Positions 1-7,126 of a DNA stretch of 8,323 bases are shown one piece after another. The notes below the pieces were generated by a model. It ran no database searches. It was not told the origin of the DNA and saw only the letters and a program-made list of their open reading frames with translations. The translations under genes and the position numbers were made by a program. Location: the NCBI GenBank assembly GCA_028713595.1, contig JAQTNZ010000083.1:1-8323 (forward strand), in the 5' to 3' direction. The stretch comes from Methylovulum sp. (GTDB lineage: Bacteria; Pseudomonadota; Gammaproteobacteria; Methylococcales; Methylomonadaceae). How positions within the stretch are numbered: position 1 is the first letter of the stretch; each line of letters starts with the position of its first letter.

Positions 1-24
1 GGATGTTATCGGGTTGCAAGGGCC

Positions 25-40
25 AGGGCTTGAAAGCCCT
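25..40 (-). repeat. Hairpin at the end of glk
   Basis: AGGGCT (25-30), TGAA, AGCCCT (35-40) is a perfect 6-bp inverted repeat whose right arm ends on the first plus-strand base of the glk stop triplet (40-42). An alternative stem GCTTGA (28-33) / TCAAGC (40-45) uses the same bases. No T-run follows on the minus strand within the window, so termination is not shown. Confidence 0.35.
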
Positions 41-1020
41 CAAGCAAAATAATGGATGGCCCCCAGCAAAGGGGTTCGTGGGTTCAGCGACACCTTAACG
101 GAAACCGTGTCTAACAGGCCATAAAAACGCCCCTTAGCTTTAAAGGCCGAAATAAACCCACCCATCTGTATGACCGGCAATATCTTCGGGGCTATGCCGC
201 CACCAATAAACACCCCGCCTATCGCCAAAGCTTTTAAAGCCAGATTACCCGCTTCCGCACCGTATAGCTCGGCGAACAGGCGCACGGTTTCCGCGCATAA
301 GGCATCTTCGCCGCTGACCCCCAGTCTGGAAATGACGGCGTTGCGGTCTATCCCCAGCTCGTGGTCGTTCACCTCCGGCACTGCCAAGCAGGCGGTGGCA
401 AAATCATGGTCGCAGAGAAAATCGTAAATATTGCTAAAGCCCATGCCGGAAATCAGACGTTCGCAACTGACATGTTGGGGATATTGGTTTCTCAAATAAC
501 TGAGCAAGCTGTCCTGCTGTTCGGTTTGGGGGGCGAAATCGCAATGGCCGCCTTCGGTAGCCATTGGCTGATGGCGCTCGCCATCCCAATACAAAATTGC
601 CTCGCCTAGCCCAGTCCCGGCGGCGATCACGGCGATATTGCCCGTTTGCGCCTGGGCGTTCGGGTTTAATTCCAGCAGGTCGCCGTCCGGCAAATGTAAC
701 ATGCCCAAGGCCATTGCTTCCAAATCATTCAGCAATTTGACCTGTGCCGTGCCTAAGGTTATTTTTAAGGCTTCGCCATCAAGCAGCCACGGCAAATTGG
801 TGGTTTGGCAACGCTGGCTAACCACCGGGCCCGCCACGCCAAAACAGGCGGCGGTAATAGTGGTGCCGGGCGGGATGAACTCTTTAAGGATGTCGGTAAA
901 CTCAGGGTATGCGAGGCTGGAAAAGCTTTGCTCTTGCCGACAAACCCATTTGCCGTCCTGATCTTTGTCCAATAAGGATAAAACTGTTTTGGTGCCGCCT
1001 ATATCGCCTGCAAGTATCAT
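40..1020 (-). CDS. glk: Glucokinase (bacterial hexokinase-type Glk family)
   Basis: Cytoplasmic ATP-dependent kinase converting glucose to glucose 6-phosphate, the entry step to glycolysis. The 326-residue length is close to E. coli Glk. Seen in the sequence: N-terminal phosphate-binding motif LAGDIGGTKT (residues 3-12), LLND with the expected catalytic Asp at 99, AAGTGLGE (133-140), EGGHCDF (156-162) and CERLISG (186-192), whose Glu and His match sugar-binding positions of the E. coli family, then GGGIAPKI (273-280) and a C-terminal NPRTPLLGA (313-321). These motifs fit the Glk family better than ROK kinases, because the ROK zinc-binding cysteine motif is absent. The start codon overlaps the stop of the upstream GH15 gene as ATGA and has only a weak ribosome site, so translational coupling is likely. 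Context suggests it phosphorylates glucose released from alpha-glucans. No key residue appears missing. Confidence 0.93.
   Translation of the reverse strand: MILAGDIGGTKTVLSLLDKDQDGKWVCRQEQSFSSLAYPEFTDILKEFIPPGTTITAACFGVAGPVVSQRCQTTNLPWLLDGEALKITLGTAQVKLLNDLEAMALGMLHLPDGDLLELNPNAQAQTGNIAVIAAGTGLGEAILYWDGERHQPMATEGGHCDFAPQTEQQDSLLSYLRNQYPQHVSCERLISGMGFSNIYDFLCDHDFATACLAVPEVNDHELGIDRNAVISRLGVSGEDALCAETVRLFAELYGAEAGNLALKALAIGGVFIGGGIAPKILPVIQMGGFISAFKAKGRFYGLLDTVSVKVSLNPRTPLLGAIHYFA
1017..1020 (-). other. ATGA stop/start overlap between GH15 gene and glk
   Basis: On the minus strand the TGA stop of the GH15 gene (1019-1017) overlaps the ATG of glk (1020-1018). The bases just before this ATG contain only a weak purine-rich stretch, so ribosomes finishing the first gene probably start the second. 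This is direct evidence for a shared transcript. Confidence 0.9.
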
Positions 1021-4000
1021 AGGGTTGTCTCTGGGTTGGGGGATTTTTGATTATGGGTGTCCATCAAATGCACCAATGCGTCCAAGATGCCATTAGCGAC
1101 CCGATGTGGGGGCAGTTGGTAGAACGCTTGCCAAGCAAGCGCCACATGCTCTTCGTAGTGGTCTTGGTGCTGCGGATGCGCTTGCAGCCAACAGATCCGC
1201 ACCGCATGGCCGATAATCACATCCGTCACTAGCGTATCATTAATGTACACGGAATGGGTATGGAAAATTGATGCTATCGCCTTGATGGCCTCCACGGTCA
1301 ATTGCCGATATACGGGCGATTGGATTTTGTTCAGCAAATGGCTGACGTGTATCTTAAAGCTCTGTTCCCCTGAGGTCATTTGCGAGAGGATAATTTCACT
1401 GTCCAAGCGACGTTTGCTGTTGAGCTTTTCCCCCACCATCAGGCCATTGCAATGATGCAGGATATTCCAGACGCTGGCAAAAAAGGCATCATTCTCGCGC
1501 CCGACGCTGCCTTGGCGCTCCCGCCAATCATACCAGTCAGCCGTCCCGGCATGGTCTTTGGCATCCATCGCCTTGGAAAACCGCGCTTGCCCCAAATCCT
1601 TGCAATCACCGTCATGATGCAGAGATTCCACTTGGCTTAACTGGTTTTCGGTGTTGCTATAATCGGCCAAGGTTTCGCGGACTTTTTGCGACAATTGGTA
1701 AGGCGACAAAAACAGGATGTCGTTAAAGGCCTGATCCAAGGTGCCGCCGGTTTCGCGTTTTTGCCGGACCAAAATCAATTGCAGGATATGCCCTACCCTG
1801 ACAGTGTGCATATCGGCGAACAATTCCGGCGCTGATTTGACTAACATGCCCAGATAGATAATCAGCTCTTGGATGATAATCAGCTCACTGGCATTGTTAT
1901 TGTTGTAGGTGCGGATAATCTGCAAAATTTCCCACGAATCGGTCGGGCGGCTTAAGGTCGCCCGGCCACTATAAGCCCGGCCTACGGTCAGCAAATGCTG
2001 GCGCACCAAAATGTCGGTCGCCGCCTGTTCCAGGTTAATATCGTATTTGCCCAATAAACCGGCGCAACGCCTGATGACATACCAGGCATGTTGGTCGCCC
2101 GCCCGCCCGTAGACTTCTTCCAACAAATCCCGCACCGAACATTTTTGCTTATCGGACGTGGTTAGGCCGGACTGATAATCCAAACCATGACGTAGGGCCA
2201 ACTGGCTTAACACTTCCAACTGCACATACAGGTTGCTGTTTATTTTCAGTTGCTCGACCAGAGCCTTGTCATCGCTGATTTCCCAAACCGTCAAAAATAG
2301 CGTGTCCAACGGCTTGGAATCCATGCCATCAAACGGCAGGACATGGAAAAAAGGCCGCTCACTTTCTTGCCAAGTCGCCTTGGAAAATTGGAAATCATGC
2401 AGGTAATTGATTTTTTCCTTATTGGAGGTGGCGGTAAAGTCGCCAATAAAGCCCAATTTTATCGGCACTTTATTGATGACCCCCTGTTGCAGTTCCTCGA
2501 TAAATTCGATCAACACTTGGCGGTTATAGCTTTTTAGCATGTTGGGCTTGATGCTGATGACCACCAAAGGGTTGCCGGGCTTGTCCCAATGCTTAAAGAT
2601 ATAGGCAAATTCCAACCTTAACCGGTCTATCAACAGGCGGTTGTCCATAGCCAGATAAAAGCCCTTTTGGTTAAGGTATTGCGGTAGGAACACCAAATGT
2701 TCGCCCGATAAGACATACAGCTTGGACGTGGATAAGGTGCGCAATTGCCGCAACGGGCGGCCTGTCAGGCCATAACGGTCATTTCTGCCGACATGGGTGT
2801 AAGCCTGTGCCAACTCGCTGGCATCGCGGATTTGCACCGGTGACACTTCGGTCAATGTTTGGGTCTGGATGCCACACGCCGCCAAATCTTCTTGCACGTT
2901 TTCGTCTTGGGCCAATAGCGCAACCTGTACGCTGTGGCCCTGGCAGGGGCCGGTCATCTTATAGCGGCCTAAGGGGTCTATATCGTCAATGCCCAGCAAA
3001 CCGTCCTGAATCAGGCTACCTAAAATAAACAGGCTTTGCGCCCACACCAACGGGACGTTTTCATTGGGCACACGGTCTTGACTTTGGGGTTGGGCTTTTT
3101 CCGCCGCAATCGCCTCTTTAGGGACGATGTACAGTTCCGGCAAGAGCTTTTGCCCGTTGTGTTCGACCAGCAAGCCTTCCAGTTTGGCGCGGTAATCCGC
3201 CGCTGCACCGGTATCGCCAGCAAAGAGCTTATTGAGCAGCAAATAGCTGAAAAACAACGGCCATTCACACTCGATGTGCATAAATTGCTTAAGCTCTTGC
3301 GGGTTGTAGTGCAAGCGTTTGCTGTCTTCGATAACGGTCTGGTGGCCGTCCAGCAAAAAGCGTTTGCAACCATAACGGCCTTGCAGTTTCTGACAAATCA
3401 GCTTTTCAGTTTTTTCACGGATAGCTTGATTTTCCACGGCAAAAGCCGGAAAGCCGGTGATGCTCAACACCGCCGAATCGGCTTCTTTGGAAATGGACTC
3501 ACGTGGCAACAAAGATTCCAAGGTGATGCGGGTACGCGCAATATCATCACTGATGACATGCACCACCGCCGCTTGGCCGCCGTCTTTGCCGAACAGGTTA
3601 AAGCCCGACATAACCTCCAAGGCTGCTTTTGCCATACCGATGGAACTGGCGTTGAGTTCCGCGATACCGTGGTTAATTTTATTGCCCCGCTCCCAAATGC
3701 CATAGTCAGGGGTACGGTAGGTACGGCTGACGTAATGCACTAAATTTTGCACAAAATTGACTTCATCAATGGTAAAGACAATGCGCAGGCCGGATGCGGT
3801 CATTTGTGCCAGCATCAGCAAAAACAACGAGGTGGCGTCCAACTGCAAATGCCCCCACTCATGGTCGCCGACCACCACCACCCCGGTTTTGGTGTCGTAC
3901 TTGGCATGTAAGGCATCCAAAGGATTTTGGGTATGCTTAAACTTTTCCACCTTTGGGGACTGGCGCATCATCGCCATCAACAGGCCACGCATTAGCTTGA

Positions 4001-4265
4001 CTACGCTTTGTTCCAACAAATACGCGCGGCCTTGGTTTTCATGCTGAGGATCATCCCCAACCCGCCGATAAGCCAAGCCCAAACCCCAGACCGCCAAAAT
4101 GCTGTAGACATTATCCCTAACCCAGGCATCGGTATAATTGCCATGTGCGGTGACCGCCGTACTGGCGGGCAATAAGCCGCTCACCCAATGCTGGCGGCTA
4201 AGGATAATATCCTGCACCTGTTGGAAATAACGTTCCAGTTGCTCAAGCTCAAGAATTGGTTTCAT
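1017..4265 (-). CDS. GH15-like protein, homologue of phosphorylase kinase alpha/beta subunits
   Basis: A 1082-residue protein of the glucoamylase (GH15) fold that resembles the large regulatory subunits of eukaryotic phosphorylase kinase along its whole length. Visible landmarks are DAWVRDN (46-52), WGHLQLDATSLFLL (137-150), YGIWERGNKINHGIAELNASS (188-208, with Glu192 in the GH15 general-acid region), IECEWPLFF (331-339), PLVWAQSLFILGSL (405-418), a second region with GLTGRPLRQLRTLSTSKLY (499-517), and a helical C-terminal part starting at DLLEEVYGRAG. The pattern of a catalytic-like (alpha/alpha)6 domain plus a long C-terminal region is that of the family. No signal peptide is seen, so a cytoplasmic role on glycogen or maltodextrin is likely. 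Whether it hydrolyses glucan or regulates another enzyme cannot be read from sequence; the usual GH15 catalytic base is not obvious. It is the first gene of an operon with glk. The start was chosen because the homologous region begins at once; its ribosome site is poor. Confidence 0.88.
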   Translation of the reverse strand: MKPILELEQLERYFQQVQDIILSRQHWVSGLLPASTAVTAHGNYTDAWVRDNVYSILAVWGLGLAYRRVGDDPQHENQGRAYLLEQSVVKLMRGLLMAMMRQSPKVEKFKHTQNPLDALHAKYDTKTGVVVVGDHEWGHLQLDATSLFLLMLAQMTASGLRIVFTIDEVNFVQNLVHYVSRTYRTPDYGIWERGNKINHGIAELNASSIGMAKAALEVMSGFNLFGKDGGQAAVVHVISDDIARTRITLESLLPRESISKEADSAVLSITGFPAFAVENQAIREKTEKLICQKLQGRYGCKRFLLDGHQTVIEDSKRLHYNPQELKQFMHIECEWPLFFSYLLLNKLFAGDTGAAADYRAKLEGLLVEHNGQKLLPELYIVPKEAIAAEKAQPQSQDRVPNENVPLVWAQSLFILGSLIQDGLLGIDDIDPLGRYKMTGPCQGHSVQVALLAQDENVQEDLAACGIQTQTLTEVSPVQIRDASELAQAYTHVGRNDRYGLTGRPLRQLRTLSTSKLYVLSGEHLVFLPQYLNQKGFYLAMDNRLLIDRLRLEFAYIFKHWDKPGNPLVVISIKPNMLKSYNRQVLIEFIEELQQGVINKVPIKLGFIGDFTATSNKEKINYLHDFQFSKATWQESERPFFHVLPFDGMDSKPLDTLFLTVWEISDDKALVEQLKINSNLYVQLEVLSQLALRHGLDYQSGLTTSDKQKCSVRDLLEEVYGRAGDQHAWYVIRRCAGLLGKYDINLEQAATDILVRQHLLTVGRAYSGRATLSRPTDSWEILQIIRTYNNNNASELIIIQELIIYLGMLVKSAPELFADMHTVRVGHILQLILVRQKRETGGTLDQAFNDILFLSPYQLSQKVRETLADYSNTENQLSQVESLHHDGDCKDLGQARFSKAMDAKDHAGTADWYDWRERQGSVGRENDAFFASVWNILHHCNGLMVGEKLNSKRRLDSEIILSQMTSGEQSFKIHVSHLLNKIQSPVYRQLTVEAIKAIASIFHTHSVYINDTLVTDVIIGHAVRICWLQAHPQHQDHYEEHVALAWQAFYQLPPHRVANGILDALVHLMDTHNQKSPNPETTL

Positions 4266-4293
4266 CTTTATTATGGTATCGGTGAATGAAAGG

Positions 4294-4323
4294 TTTATAG
4301 GGCAAATGCAGATATTGTGCCAA
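4294..4323 (-). promoter_or_regulatory. Promoter of GH15-glk operon: sigma-54-type element overlapping a sigma-70-type one
   Basis: Read on the minus strand, TTGGCACA-N4-CTGCA (4323 to 4307) has a perfect TTGGCAC and GG-N10-GC spacing, with one mismatch in the -12 box. The start point would be near 4296, about 31 bases before the ATG at 4265. The same bases can be read as a sigma-70 promoter: TTGGCA (4323-4318), 18-base spacer, TATAAA (4299-4294), each box one mismatch from consensus. The sequence cannot decide between them, and both may work under different conditions. Confidence 0.55.
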
Positions 4324-4367
4324 AGCTAAAGGCATTATGGAATCCCGGCGCACCTACGCAGCGATAC

Positions 4368-4386
4368 CCAAAATTGTGATTTTTGG
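4368..4386. repeat. 6-bp inverted repeat upstream of GH15 promoter
   Basis: CCAAAA (4368-4373), spacer TTGTGAT, TTTTGG (4381-4386). Its centre is about 81 bases before the predicted leftward start point. The 7-base spacer equals that of the repeat at 4560-4582, but the arms differ in sequence. It may be an operator; the A/T-rich arms make chance occurrence possible. Confidence 0.3.
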
Positions 4387-4559
4387 CGGTAAGTGTTTAA
4401 TCTTTCGCGGTAGGCCAAGGGCGACGCACGGGCACCTCCAAAAACCAACGTAACCTTCTTAAGCACCGTGCCCCGCGTGAACGCACCAAATACAACCACA
4501 CCCACGCACTAAAAACGACCACCAAACCCAGTGTTTGCAAGCCTTTGCACCCTGTTCCA

Positions 4560-4582
4560 GCGGCAAACCCAGCATTTGCCGC
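4560..4582. repeat. Perfect 8-bp inverted repeat upstream of glnN promoter
   Basis: GCGGCAAA (4560-4567), spacer CCCAGCA, TTTGCCGC (4575-4582). The centre at 4571 lies about 73 bases before the predicted glnN start point, a usual distance for an activator site of a sigma-54 promoter. It does not match the NtrC consensus TGCACC-N5-GGTGCA. As RNA it would form a stem followed by TGATTTT, so it could instead end stray transcripts entering from upstream. Confidence 0.5.
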
Positions 4583-4616
4583 CTGATTTTCTGAAAAATC
4601 GTGGGCAATACCAAAA

Positions 4617-4633
4617 TTGGTTCGCTTATTGCT
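4617..4633 (+). promoter_or_regulatory. Sigma-54 (RpoN) -24/-12 promoter of glnN
   Basis: TTGGTTCG-N4-TTGCT matches the consensus YTGGCACG-N4-TTGCW at all positions except CA in the -24 box. The GG (4619-4620) and GC (4631-4632) are exactly ten bases apart, and the flanking AAAA and TTA also fit. The start point would fall near 4644, giving a leader of about 30 bases that contains the AGGAG site. Such promoters need an enhancer-binding activator (NtrC for glutamine synthetase genes in many proteobacteria). No better sigma-70 promoter is visible at this place. Confidence 0.72.
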
Positions 4634-4662
4634 TTATCCATAAACAATTCCAACAGCCAATC

Positions 4663-4667
4663 AGGAG
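4663..4667 (+). promoter_or_regulatory. Shine-Dalgarno site of glnN
   Basis: AGGAG is followed by six bases and then the ATG at 4674. It is the strongest ribosome site in the window and settles the glnN start. Other in-frame ATGs lie inside the conserved domain. Confidence 0.85.
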
Positions 4668-4673
4668 CAAATA

Positions 4674-6848
4674 ATGAGTGGAAATGCCGTGCGCGTCCAG
4701 GCGATTCAAACTATCACCAACCGCCAACCTATGCCGGTCAAACCACCGGCAACGTTGGACAGCTTATGGGCAAGCGATGTCTTTACCCTAAGCAAAATGA
4801 AAGAAAGCCTGCCTAAAGAGGTTTTCAAATCCCTGAAAAAAACCATCGAAACCAGTTCAGAATTGGACGTTTCCATTGCTGACGTGGTGGCCTTGGCCAT
4901 GAAAGACTGGGCCTTGTCCAAAGGTGCTTTGTATTACGCCCACGTTTTTTATCCCTTGACCAATGCCACCGCCGAAAAGCATGATGGCTTCATTTCCGTG
5001 CAAAGCGACGGTTCGGTGATTTCCGAATTCAGCGGCAAAGTGCTGGTGCAGGGCGAGCCGGACGGTTCATCATTCCCTAACGGCGGTATCCGCTCGACAT
5101 TTGAGGCCCGTGGCTATACTGCCTGGGACGTGACCAGCCCCGCGTTTATCATGACCACCGACAACGGCGCAACGCTGTGCATCCCGACGGTGTTCGTGTC
5201 TTGGACAGGCGAAGCCTTGGACAAAAAAACCCCGTTGCTCCGCGCCAATGCCGCCATGAACAAAGCCGCCAAGCGGGTTTTATCGCTGCTCGGCCATACC
5301 GACATCGCTCCGGTCAATTCCAGTTGCGGTGCGGAACAGGAATATTTTCTGGTTGACGCCAACTTTGTCAGCGGCCGCCCTGATTTGTTATTGGCCGGAC
5401 GCACCCTGTTTGGAGCGTCGCCCGCCAAAGGCCAACAATTTGATGACCATTATTTTGGCGCCATCCCTGAACGCATCCAAGTGTTTATGCAGGATGTTGA
5501 AGAACAGCTCTATAAATTGGGCATCCCCGCCAAAACCCGCCATAACGAAGTGGCTCCCGGACAATTTGAAATCGCGCCCTTTTTTGAATCGGCCAACGTG
5601 GCGACCGACCATCAACAATTATTGATGACCGTCCTAAAAAACACCGCCAAAAAACACGGTTTGGTCTGTCTGCTCCATGAAAAACCCTTTAAAGGCATCA
5701 ACGGTTCCGGCAAACACGTCAACTGGTCAGTCGGCAACGCCACCCAAGGCAATTTGCTCGATCCAGGTTCCACGCCGCATTCAAACTCGCAGTTCTTGCT
5801 GTTTTGCGGTGCCGTCATCCGGGGTGTCCACAAATACGGCCCGTTATTACGCGCCGCCATCGCCACCGCCAGCAACGACCACCGCTTAGGCGCCAACGAA
5901 GCGCCACCCGCCATCATGTCCGTGTATCTGGGCTCGCAACTGGATAACGTGTTTGAACAAATCAGCAAAGGCGAAATCACCGGCTCCTTAAATGCCGGAG
6001 TCATGGATTTGGGCATCAAAACCCTGCCTATTTTTAGCAAAGATGCCGGGGATCGCAACCGCACCTCACCGTTCGCCTTTACCGGCAACCGTTTTGAATT
6101 CCGTGCCGTCGGTTCGGGACAGTCCGTTGCCGGCCCCTTGGTCGCCATGAACACCATGCTGGCCGATTCGTTAAACTGGGTGGCTGATGAGCTGACCAGT
6201 GAAATCGCCAAAGGCGCGGATTTGGATGCCGCTATTTTAACCGTACTGAAAATCATCATCGACAACCACGGTGCGGTGGTGTTTGGCGGTAACGGCTATT
6301 CCCCGGAATGGCATAAAATGGCGGTTGAAGAGCGTGGCTTAAGAAATCTGCGCACCGCTGCCGATGCCCTGCCTGTCCTGAAAGAAAAACCCATTGAAGA
6401 ACTGTTTGACGGCTTAGGCGTGTTGTCGCCTGTGGAATTGGCCAGCCGTTTTGACATTTATGCCGAACAATATGTCCTGGCGATTGAAGTTGAAGCCAAG
6501 CTGGTGATTAGCATGGCCAAAACCGGCATTTATCCGGCGGTCATCAAATATTTGTCCAGCCTCTCTGGCAGCATCAGCGCCCTAAAAGCCAATGGCGTAG
6601 AATTGGGCAACGAAACCCTGATCAAAATCTCGACTACGCTGAACACGATGATGGCGACCGTTGACAAGCTTAACACCGCGCTGGGCCAACATGATTTTGC
6701 CGAAACCGAAGAACATTTGCAATTTTGCGCCAAAACGATTCGCCCATTGATGGATGAAGTCCGTACCTACGCGGATGCGCTGGAAACCGAAGTGGCTGAT
6801 GAATTATGGCCTTTCCCGACTTACCAAGAAATGTTGTTCATAAAATAA
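4674..6848 (+). CDS. glnN: Glutamine synthetase type III
   Basis: Makes glutamine from glutamate, ammonium and ATP in the cytoplasm. The 724-residue length is typical for type III enzymes (GSI is about 470, GSII about 350). Motifs in order: the N-terminal GSIII domain, [11 protein letters not shown] (about 218-228, with metal/substrate glutamates in the AEQE part), [17 protein letters not shown] (287-303), [11 protein letters not shown] (342-352, ATP/metal His), [11 protein letters not shown] (404-414), [22 protein letters not shown] (460-481, read in pieces [10 protein letters not shown] and [10 protein letters not shown]), and a GSIII-specific C-terminal region with [15 protein letters not shown] (532-546). 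It lacks the tyrosine segment adenylylated in GSI, so GlnE control is not expected. The start is fixed by AGGAG six bases upstream and by the usual N-terminal length. A sigma-54-type promoter lies just upstream, pointing to nitrogen control. It is monocistronic, followed by hairpins. Confidence 0.96.
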   Translation: MSGNAVRVQAIQTITNRQPMPVKPPATLDSLWASDVFTLSKMKESLPKEVFKSLKKTIETSSELDVSIADVVALAMKDWALSKGALYYAHVFYPLTNATAEKHDGFISVQSDGSVISEFSGKVLVQGEPDGSSFPNGGIRSTFEARGYTAWDVTSPAFIMTTDNGATLCIPTVFVSWTGEALDKKTPLLRANAAMNKAAKRVLSLLGHTDIAPVNSSCGAEQEYFLVDANFVSGRPDLLLAGRTLFGASPAKGQQFDDHYFGAIPERIQVFMQDVEEQLYKLGIPAKTRHNEVAPGQFEIAPFFESANVATDHQQLLMTVLKNTAKKHGLVCLLHEKPFKGINGSGKHVNWSVGNATQGNLLDPGSTPHSNSQFLLFCGAVIRGVHKYGPLLRAAIATASNDHRLGANEAPPAIMSVYLGSQLDNVFEQISKGEITGSLNAGVMDLGIKTLPIFSKDAGDRNRTSPFAFTGNRFEFRAVGSGQSVAGPLVAMNTMLADSLNWVADELTSEIAKGADLDAAILTVLKIIIDNHGAVVFGGNGYSPEWHKMAVEERGLRNLRTAADALPVLKEKPIEELFDGLGVLSPVELASRFDIYAEQYVLAIEVEAKLVISMAKTGIYPAVIKYLSSLSGSISALKANGVELGNETLIKISTTLNTMMATVDKLNTALGQHDFAETEEHLQFCAKTIRPLMDEVRTYADALETEVADELWPFPTYQEMLFIK

Positions 6849-6892
6849 CCGCTCTGGCGCAATGTCAGGAACCCCGCCCGTACCAGCGCAGG

Positions 6893-6921
6893 GTGTAGGA
6901 TGTTTGACCACCCTCCTACAC
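6893..6921. repeat. Perfect 8-bp hairpin after glnN
   Basis: GTGTAGGA (6893-6900) and TCCTACAC (6914-6921) pair perfectly around a 13-base loop. It begins 45 bases after the glnN stop. No T-run follows, so on its own it is not a classical terminator; it may protect the 3' end of the glnN transcript or be a copy of a dispersed palindromic element. Confidence 0.5.
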
Positions 6922-6951
6922 TATGACGCACTCTAAATGCCTTCAGTACAC

Positions 6952-6982
6952 GGCTTGCCTAACTGCCCAGGTTAGGCAAGCC
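6952..6982. terminator. Perfect 12-bp hairpin, likely part of the glnN terminator region
   Basis: GGCTTGCCTAAC (6952-6963) and GTTAGGCAAGCC (6971-6982) form a faultless 12-bp stem with loop TGCCCAG. This is the most stable-looking hairpin in the window. Only TTCTGT follows, a weak T-tract. It could halt transcription, stabilise the mRNA end, or be the core of a repeat element. Confidence 0.55.
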
Positions 6983-6997
6983 TTCTGTCAGCCCATA

Positions 6998-7022
6998 AAA
7001 AGCACATCTAATTAGTGCTTTT
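6998..7022. terminator. Rho-independent terminator with A- and T-tracts, probably bidirectional
   Basis: AAAAGCAC (6998-7005) pairs with GTGCTTTT (7015-7022) around a 9-base loop containing TAATTA. The stem ends in TTTT and is followed by CCTT on the plus strand, with a run of five A on the other side, so it can act in both directions. It would close the glnN transcription unit before the SHOCT gene. Confidence 0.6.
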
Positions 7023-7065
7023 CCTTGCCTATTGCATTAAACTGGCTATCAATTGAATCAGTTGC

Positions 7066-7083
7066 CTAAGAACGTGTTCTAAG
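7066..7083. repeat. Imperfect 18-bp dyad upstream of the SHOCT-domain gene
   Basis: CTAAGAAC, GT, GTTCTAAG: seven of eight arm positions are complementary. It sits 44-61 bases before the ATG at 7127, where an operator could overlap the promoter. No clear -35/-10 pair is seen nearby (TTGCCT at 7025 with TATCAA at 7047 is a poor candidate). Confidence 0.35.
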
Positions 7084-7126
7084 CTGATTTCACCTGCACA
7101 CCTCTTAACAACGCGGAACACCCCCC

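Larger units (their letters stand above)
4266..4673. other. 408-base divergent control region between GH15-glk and glnN
   Basis: No convincing gene lies here. It holds the two outward-facing promoter elements, two inverted repeats, several GCAC half-site-like words and a stretch rich in A and C on the plus strand (about 4420-4550). A 64-codon minus-strand frame at 4459-4653 covers the glnN promoter and is not accepted as a gene. The length exceeds what two minimal promoters need, which fits activator binding at a distance, as sigma-54 promoters require. Confidence 0.75.

Noticed and set aside
3036..3743. 235-codon open frame on the plus strand inside the GH15 gene
   Set aside because: It lies fully antisense to a gene with clear family motifs; its translation shows no recognisable domain and is a by-product of the codon pattern on the other strand.
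4546..4562. Possible NtrC site starting with TGCACC
   Set aside because: The left half is perfect, but the right half matches GGTGCA at only two of six positions, so it is not a credible full site.
4459..4653. 64-codon minus-strand frame in the divergent control region
   Set aside because: It covers the glnN -24/-12 element and the inverted repeat, has an unusual Cys/Trp-rich end and no known family. Kept only as a low-interest possible remnant.
5612..6265. 217-codon open frame on the minus strand inside glnN
   Set aside because: Antisense to the most conserved catalytic part of glutamine synthetase, with no recognisable motif and no ribosome site.
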